From: JBKEDH01 sp047975295 | GTDB taxonomy: Bacteria > Bacteroidota > Bacteroidia > Flavobacteriales > Flavobacteriaceae | Direction of reading: 5' to 3' | NCBI GenBank assembly: GCA_047975295.1 | Contig: JBKEDH010000002.1 | Location: forward strand, 1 to 11,628 | DNA length: 11,628 nt | Part shown: positions 8,433-11,628 of the stretch, in pieces | How the letters are laid out: every line of letters starts with the position of its first letter | Position numbering within the stretch: position 1 is the stretch's first letter | Notes under the pieces: generated by a model | Seen by the model: only the letters and a program-made list of their open reading frames with translations | Told to the model about the DNA's origin: nothing | Database searches by the model: none | Program-made: the position numbers and the translations under genes

Positions 8433-8593
8433 GAGCCTGTTTAAATTTATATCAATTGTTTTTCTATGTCTCTTTTTGCGCATAATTTCGTTAAAATCTC
8501 ATCAACTAGCCCAACTATTATCTTCTATTTTGCCTCATTTTGCATCAAAAATAAACTATACAAAAAGTTAATCATACAAATTTAAACAGGCTC
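8433..8593. mobile_element. MITE copy 1 (161 bp, IS5/IS1031-like ends)
   Basis: This is a non-coding element with inverted ends: GAGCCTGTTTAAATTTATAT at the left and the complement of GAGCCTGTTTAAATTTGTAT at the right, 19 of 20 identical. TTA at 8430-8432 and at 8594-8596 is a 3-bp target duplication. Terminal GAG and a TNA target are the hallmarks of the IS1031 subgroup of the IS5 family, so the element is probably moved by such a transposase supplied elsewhere. A second copy at 11444-11585 has the same orientation and closely similar sequence, but lacks an 18-bp pyrimidine-rich segment found here just after CAATTG (about 8459-8477). It sits between the gap stop and the hybrid kinase start, in what should be the kinase's promoter region. 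Confidence 0.82.
8546..8553 (-). promoter_or_regulatory. -7-like box inside MITE copy 1, pointing at the kinase
   Basis: On the minus strand this reads TATTTTTG, an exact TAnnTTTG match. A TTTG lies upstream at 23 bases rather than the usual 19-21. If active, transcription would start near 8540 and leave a leader of about 125 bases before the kinase ATG. The same box occurs in copy 2 at 11539-11546. Confidence 0.3.
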
Positions 8594-8606
8594 TTATAAA
8601 TATAGT

Positions 8607-8642
8607 TTTTTATCGTTAAAAATACTATTTTGACGATAAAAA
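8607..8642. terminator. AT-rich hairpin spanning the gap stop codon, possible terminator
   Basis: TTTTTATCGT (8607-8616) pairs with ACGATAAAAA (8633-8642), and the bases between pair further (AAAATA with TATTTT), giving a nearly complete palindrome of about 36 bp. It covers the TAG of gap at 8625-8627. The outer arms are A/T tracts, so it could work as a terminator in either direction, although the stem is GC-poor. Confidence 0.4.
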
Positions 8643-9623
8643 TATGATTAAATCTACAATCCGACTGGAATATCCTGTTTCGTTATCGTACCAACCAATA
8701 ATTTTTACCATATTTCCTATAACCGAGGTCATTCCAGCGTCAAACACACACGAATGTGTATTACCGATAATATCGATTGAAACAATAGGGTCTTCGGTAT
8801 ATTCCAAGATACCTTTATAATGGTTTTGTGCAGCTTCTTTAAAAGCTGTATTGATATCGGTAATGGATACCGTTTTTTTTACGTTGAAGGTAATATCGGT
8901 TAAAGAGCCGTTTATTACCGGAACACGAATACCGCAGCCACCAATGGCATCCGAAATTTCGGGAAAAATCTTGGTCAATGCTTTAGCAGCACCGGTTGTT
9001 GTAGGTACAATAGATTGTCCGGCGGCTCTCGATCGGCGTAAGTCGCGATGGGGTTGGTCGTGCAAACTTTGGTCGGTTGTGTACGAATGGACCGTTGTTA
9101 TATAGGCTTGATCTATACCGCATAGTTGCTTTACAACTGCAATCATTGGGGCAGCGTTATTTGTAGTACACGATGCGTTCGATACAATGGTTTCACTTCC
9201 ATCCAAAATAGTTTCGTTAACCCCTAGAACAATGGTTTTAATGGCATCGTCTATTGGCGGAACACTTAAAATTACTTTTTGCGCCCCATTTTTGATATGA
9301 TGTTCCAAAACATCCAAAGATTTGAATTTTCCTGTAGCTTCAATAACAAAATCGACTTGAAAGGGCGACCAATCGATATCTTTTGGATGTTTATGGTTTA
9401 ATAGAGGAATGGATTGTTCGTTAACCACCAATGTCTTACCTGTATGAGAAACCACCCCCCCGAATAGACCGTGAACACTATCGTACTTTAACAAATGACT
9501 TAGGGTTTTTGCATCGGACAGATCGTTAATGGCAACAATTTGTATATTTTTGTGCTGTTGGATAAGCCTAAATACGCGCCTACCTATTCTGCCAAAACCA
9601 TTTATAGCAACCCTAGTCATCAT
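8625..9623 (-). CDS. gap: Glyceraldehyde-3-phosphate dehydrogenase, type I
   Basis: This is a 332-residue glycolytic enzyme that converts glyceraldehyde 3-phosphate, phosphate and NAD+ to 1,3-bisphosphoglycerate. The NAD-binding loop is INGFGRIGRR (7-16), with N33-D34 (AINDL) ending the second strand, which suits NAD rather than NADP. The active site has C152 in the ASCTTN motif (150-155) and H179 in TTVHSYT. PTTTGAAKA (207-215) and WYDNETGYS (311-319) are also conserved. The stretch HRDLRRSRAAG (192-202) is the version seen in many Bacteroidota. Two ATG codons stand in tandem (9621-9623, 9618-9620) and either could be used. It starts 2 bp after the lipA stop, so the two genes are surely on one transcript. 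It could be a second GAPDH isozyme, which this window cannot show. Confidence 0.94.
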   Translation of the reverse strand: MMTRVAINGFGRIGRRVFRLIQQHKNIQIVAINDLSDAKTLSHLLKYDSVHGLFGGVVSHTGKTLVVNEQSIPLLNHKHPKDIDWSPFQVDFVIEATGKFKSLDVLEHHIKNGAQKVILSVPPIDDAIKTIVLGVNETILDGSETIVSNASCTTNNAAPMIAVVKQLCGIDQAYITTVHSYTTDQSLHDQPHRDLRRSRAAGQSIVPTTTGAAKALTKIFPEISDAIGGCGIRVPVINGSLTDITFNVKKTVSITDINTAFKEAAQNHYKGILEYTEDPIVSIDIIGNTHSCVFDAGMTSVIGNMVKIIGWYDNETGYSSRIVDLIIFLSSK

Positions 9624-9625
9624 TA

Positions 9626-10507
9626 TTAATTGATGTGTTTTTGTGCTTTGTAAGACGAACGTACCAATGCACTGCTTTCTACATGGCGAAACCCTAAGCT
9701 TAGACCAATTTCTTCGTATTCCTTAAATTGGTCCGGATTAACAAAGTGTTGTACCGGTAAGTGTTTTTTACTGGGCTGCAGGTATTGGCCAATGGTAACC
9801 ACGTCGACATTGTTTTCCTTTAAATCGTGTAGGGTTTCTATAACTTCTTCGCGGGTTTCGCCCAAACCGAGCATAATACCAGATTTGGTGCGGCGTTGTC
9901 CTTGTTGTTTTAAATACTTTAAAACGTTTAGGCTACGGTTGTACTGTGCCTGTATGCGTACTTCACGGGTTAGCCGCCTTACTGTTTCTATATTGTGGGA
10001 TACTACTTCGGGAGCCACATCTATAATCCTATCAATATTGCGCTCAACACCTTGAAAATCTGGGATAAGCGTTTCTAAGGTTGTGCCGGGGTTCATTCTG
10101 CGTACTGCTTTTATAGTTTCTGCCCACATAATGCTCCCCATATCTTTTAAATCGTCACGATCCACGCTGGTTAAAACAGCATGTGTAATATTCATTAGTT
10201 TTATGGAGCGTGCAATTTTTTCGGGTTCGTCCCAGTCAACTGTTTCCGGACGACCGGTTTTTACTCCGCAAAATCCACAGGAACGTGTACAGATATTTCC
10301 TAAAATCATAAAGGTTGCGGTGCCTTCTCCCCAGCATTCTCCCATATTGGGGCAGCTTCCAGAGGTACAAATGGTATTGAGTTTGTATTTATCGACCAAA
10401 CCCCTTAGTTCGGTGTATTTTTTCCCTGTAGGAAGTTTAACACGTAACCATTTGGGCTTAGCTTGACGTTCTTCGGGCAATATATTCGAAACGGTTTCTT
10501 GGTTCAT
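9626..10507 (-). CDS. lipA: Lipoyl synthase (radical SAM)
   Basis: LipA inserts two sulfur atoms into protein-bound octanoyl groups to make the lipoyl cofactor of pyruvate and 2-oxoglutarate dehydrogenases. Both iron-sulfur clusters can be assigned. The auxiliary cluster uses C47, C52 and C58 (CTSGSCPNMGEC), and the radical SAM cluster uses C73, C77 and C80 (CTRSCGFC). The C-terminal RSSY (283-286), whose first serine ligates the auxiliary cluster in this family, is present. The 293-residue length is normal. The start is the ATG at 10505-10507 (MNQETVSNIL); the frame is open further upstream but that stretch lacks family resemblance. A good -7 box lies just ahead. It follows the ECF sigma gene and a small broken frame, and overlaps gap's context by only a 2-bp gap. 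Confidence 0.95.
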   Translation of the reverse strand: MNQETVSNILPEERQAKPKWLRVKLPTGKKYTELRGLVDKYKLNTICTSGSCPNMGECWGEGTATFMILGNICTRSCGFCGVKTGRPETVDWDEPEKIARSIKLMNITHAVLTSVDRDDLKDMGSIMWAETIKAVRRMNPGTTLETLIPDFQGVERNIDRIIDVAPEVVSHNIETVRRLTREVRIQAQYNRSLNVLKYLKQQGQRRTKSGIMLGLGETREEVIETLHDLKENNVDVVTIGQYLQPSKKHLPVQHFVNPDQFKEYEEIGLSLGFRHVESSALVRSSYKAQKHIN

Positions 10508-10512
10508 TTGTT

Positions 10513-10646
10513 TTAAATAAAATACAAAGATACAAAGTATTCTCTTAAAATTATCCCAACAAGATGGCGAGATACCAAATGCGAAACACCTATTGCTGCC
10601 CCGCAAATAACAATCCCGGCTCCAGGTTTTTAAGTTTATCCATCAT
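10513..10646 (-). pseudogene. Possible broken small membrane-protein gene between the sigma factor and lipA
   Basis: An ATG at 10644-10646 (followed by a second ATG) lies 3 bp after the sigma-factor stop, a spacing typical of coupled genes. It encodes MMDKLKNLEPG and then stops after about 18 codons. In the neighbouring frame the reading continues as GIVICGAAIGVSHLVSRHL, a hydrophobic, glycine-rich helix, and ends at a stop (10513-10515) only 5 bp before lipA. Adding one base near 10607-10611 would give a continuous protein of about 44 residues. The position and the helix suggest a small membrane protein broken by a one-base loss. I do not recognise a family. It may also be chance, because the stretch is short. 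Confidence 0.3.
10525..10532 (-). promoter_or_regulatory. -7 box of lipA
   Basis: On the minus strand this reads TATCTTTG, an exact TAnnTTTG match, with a similar ATACTTTG immediately upstream. Transcription would begin near 10518, about 11 bases before the lipA ATG. No good TTTG is seen at -33. It suggests that lipA-gap can be transcribed separately from the sigma gene. Confidence 0.45.
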
Positions 10647-10649
10647 TTT

Positions 10650-11195
10650 TTAGTGTTGTTGGATAATTTCGGCAAGAAGCTTTTTTGCCCGTAGTAGTTT
10701 TACCTTTATGTTGTTAATGGGTTCGTTTAATTTTTCTGAAATTTCCTTATAGCTTAGTTCCTGAAAAAACCTTAAGTTAATAATCTCTTGATAATGTGGT
10801 TTTAACTTTTTAATATCCTTTAATAATTTGGACAAATGCTGTTCGGTAATAAGTTTGTCTTCGGGTGTTGGCGATTCGTCCAAAATCTGATAGATACTTT
10901 TTTCGTCGTTGGAACTTACTTGGTCTATCGAGTTTTTCTTTTTTCTAAGTAAATCGATATGGATATTCTTGGAAATGGTAATAAGCCAGGTTTTAAATTG
11001 GTACGATTCATTAAAAGTCTCGATCCTGTCGAATGCCCTTGAGAATGTTTGGATGGTAATGTCTTCGGAGTCGTTTTCGTTTTCAACCCGTTTTAGCTGA
11101 AATCCGTAAACGGCATCCCAAAATGTATCCAATAAAAAGTTGAATGCTTTTTGGTCGTTGTCCTTTGCCCGTTTAATAGCTTCTTCTACTGTCAA
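10650..11195 (-). CDS. ECF-type RNA polymerase sigma factor
   Basis: This 181-residue protein of the sigma-70 family has only regions 2 and 4, the ECF layout. Region 2 covers about residues 17-86, with the core-binding and -10-recognising helices (DITIQTFSRAFDRIETF, FKTWLITISKNIHIDLLR). Region 4 covers about 121-175, with the HTH SYKEISEKLNEPINNIKVK. It directs RNA polymerase to a specific promoter set. No anti-sigma factor is recognisable beside it, though the small broken frame downstream is in the position where one might be. The start is a TTG at 11193-11195 (MTVEEAIKRA) that overlaps the glycosyltransferase stop as TTGA, indicating translational coupling to that gene. Many flavobacteria place a family 2 glycosyltransferase directly before such a sigma gene. 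Targets cannot be predicted. Confidence 0.88.
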   Translation of the reverse strand: MTVEEAIKRAKDNDQKAFNFLLDTFWDAVYGFQLKRVENENDSEDITIQTFSRAFDRIETFNESYQFKTWLITISKNIHIDLLRKKKNSIDQVSSNDEKSIYQILDESPTPEDKLITEQHLSKLLKDIKKLKPHYQEIINLRFFQELSYKEISEKLNEPINNIKVKLLRAKKLLAEIIQQH

Positions 11196-11628
11196 TGTTT
11201 GGTTCTTGTTGTTAGGCTCGCCATAAATATAGTCAATTGTACAACAATTAAAAATATTTCGAAAAAAGGAATCAATAAAATCAAGTCTTTTTCATTAAGT
11301 TTTTTTGCCGAAATACCCAGTACAATATGTATAAGTAGCTTAAATAAAAATAGGGTAAGTGTGGTTTCACAGTTAAATTTTAATAATAATAAGGGGGATT
11401 GCCAGAAACCAAAACAGCACATGGATTATAAAAATGGAGCTTAGAGCCTGTTTGAATTTATACCAATTGTGCGCATAATTTCGTTAAAATTTCATCAAGT
11501 AGCCCAGCTATTATCTTCTATTTTGTCTCATTCTGCATCAAAAATAAACTATACAAAAAGTCTTCATACAAATTTAAACAGGTTCTTAGTAAAATTTGAT
11601 GTTTTGGTTTGTAATGTTTGTTTTAGTA
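11192..11628 (-). pseudogene. Family 2 glycosyltransferase, C-terminal remnant split by a MITE and frameshifts
   Basis: The last 60-70 codons are readable: KFNCETTLTLFLFKLLIHIV, then SAKKLNEKDLILLIPFFEIF and a final hydrophobic segment to the TGA at 11192-11194. Charged KLNEKD between two membrane helices is typical of the C-terminus of membrane-bound GT2 enzymes, which use nucleotide sugars at the inner membrane. Upstream, the adjacent frame encodes LSSIFIIHVLFWFLAIPLII, another membrane helix, so the frame changes somewhere in 11378-11398 (runs of four T or five G). The gene is then interrupted by MITE copy 2. Beyond it the frame continues as NKHYKPKHQIL up to a stop at 11623-11625. The catalytic domain would lie past the right edge. 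It precedes and overlaps the sigma gene, as intact homologues do. Confidence 0.6.
11444..11585. mobile_element. MITE copy 2 (142 bp), inside the glycosyltransferase remnant
   Basis: This is the second copy of the element at 8433-8593. The left end is GAGCCTGTTTGAATTTATAC and the right end is the complement of GAACCTGTTTAAATTTGTAT; the inverted ends have drifted slightly. TTA at 11441-11443 and 11586-11588 is the target duplication. The 19-bp size difference from copy 1 is an absent 18-bp segment after CAATTG plus one base near the right end. It has no coding capacity. The -7-like box TATTTTTG is kept at 11539-11546 on the minus strand, pointing towards the sigma gene. Confidence 0.82.

Noticed and set aside
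8433..8593. Reading the repeated element as a CRISPR unit, tRNA or riboswitch
   Set aside because: The copies are only two, 2.9 kb apart, with inverted ends and target duplications; no cloverleaf or short regular repeat is present.
10083..10466. Plus-strand open frame of 127 codons opposite lipA
   Set aside because: The minus-strand frame encodes all lipoyl synthase motifs, so the opposite frame is a by-product of its codon pattern.
10508..10606. A 33-codon N-terminal extension of lipA
   Set aside because: The extension has cysteines and no similarity to the usual LipA start, and it crosses the -7 box at 10525-10532; the ATG at 10507 fits the family length.

Overview
The window looks like a chromosomal segment of a marine-type Flavobacteriia member (Bacteroidota). 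Base composition is AT-rich, Shine-Dalgarno sequences are mostly absent, and several starts carry the Bacteroidota -7 box TAnnTTTG. The protein families (DUF6090-like protein, TPR hybrid kinase, GT2-then-ECF-sigma gene pair, FadN-type dehydrogenase next to a MarR regulator) point the same way. Genus cannot be read from the sequence.

Bases 1-4999 (all minus strand) form a fatty-acid degradation neighbourhood. In transcription order it holds a long-chain acyl-CoA synthetase, a small DUF6090-like membrane protein, a beta-barrel porin of the alginate-export type broken by a one-base frameshift, a MarR-family regulator with a palindromic candidate operator, and the first 135 codons of a 3-hydroxyacyl-CoA dehydrogenase that runs off the left edge. 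A 159-bp element with perfect 19-bp inverted ends sits between the porin and the regulator. Bases 5182-6189 (plus strand) hold lpxK for lipid A synthesis. It meets, with a 17-bp tail-to-tail overlap, a TPR-type hybrid histidine kinase on the minus strand (6173-8413).

Bases 8625-11628 (minus strand) read as one operon-like run: the tail of a decayed family 2 glycosyltransferase, an ECF sigma factor, a probable broken small membrane-protein gene, lipA (lipoyl synthase) and gap (glyceraldehyde-3-phosphate dehydrogenase).

The most interesting signal is a small non-coding mobile element present twice (8433-8593 and 11444-11585). It has GAGCCTGTTTAAATTT-type inverted ends and a TTA target duplication on both sides of each copy, which matches the IS1031 subgroup of the IS5 family and suggests a MITE. 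One copy lies directly in front of the hybrid kinase start and brings a -7-like box. The other lies inside the glycosyltransferase gene; deleting it in silico together with one TTA restores an open frame. The 159-bp element near the left end has related terminal bases and may be a second MITE family moved by similar transposases. I found no clear new defence or biosynthetic system; the other genes belong to known families.
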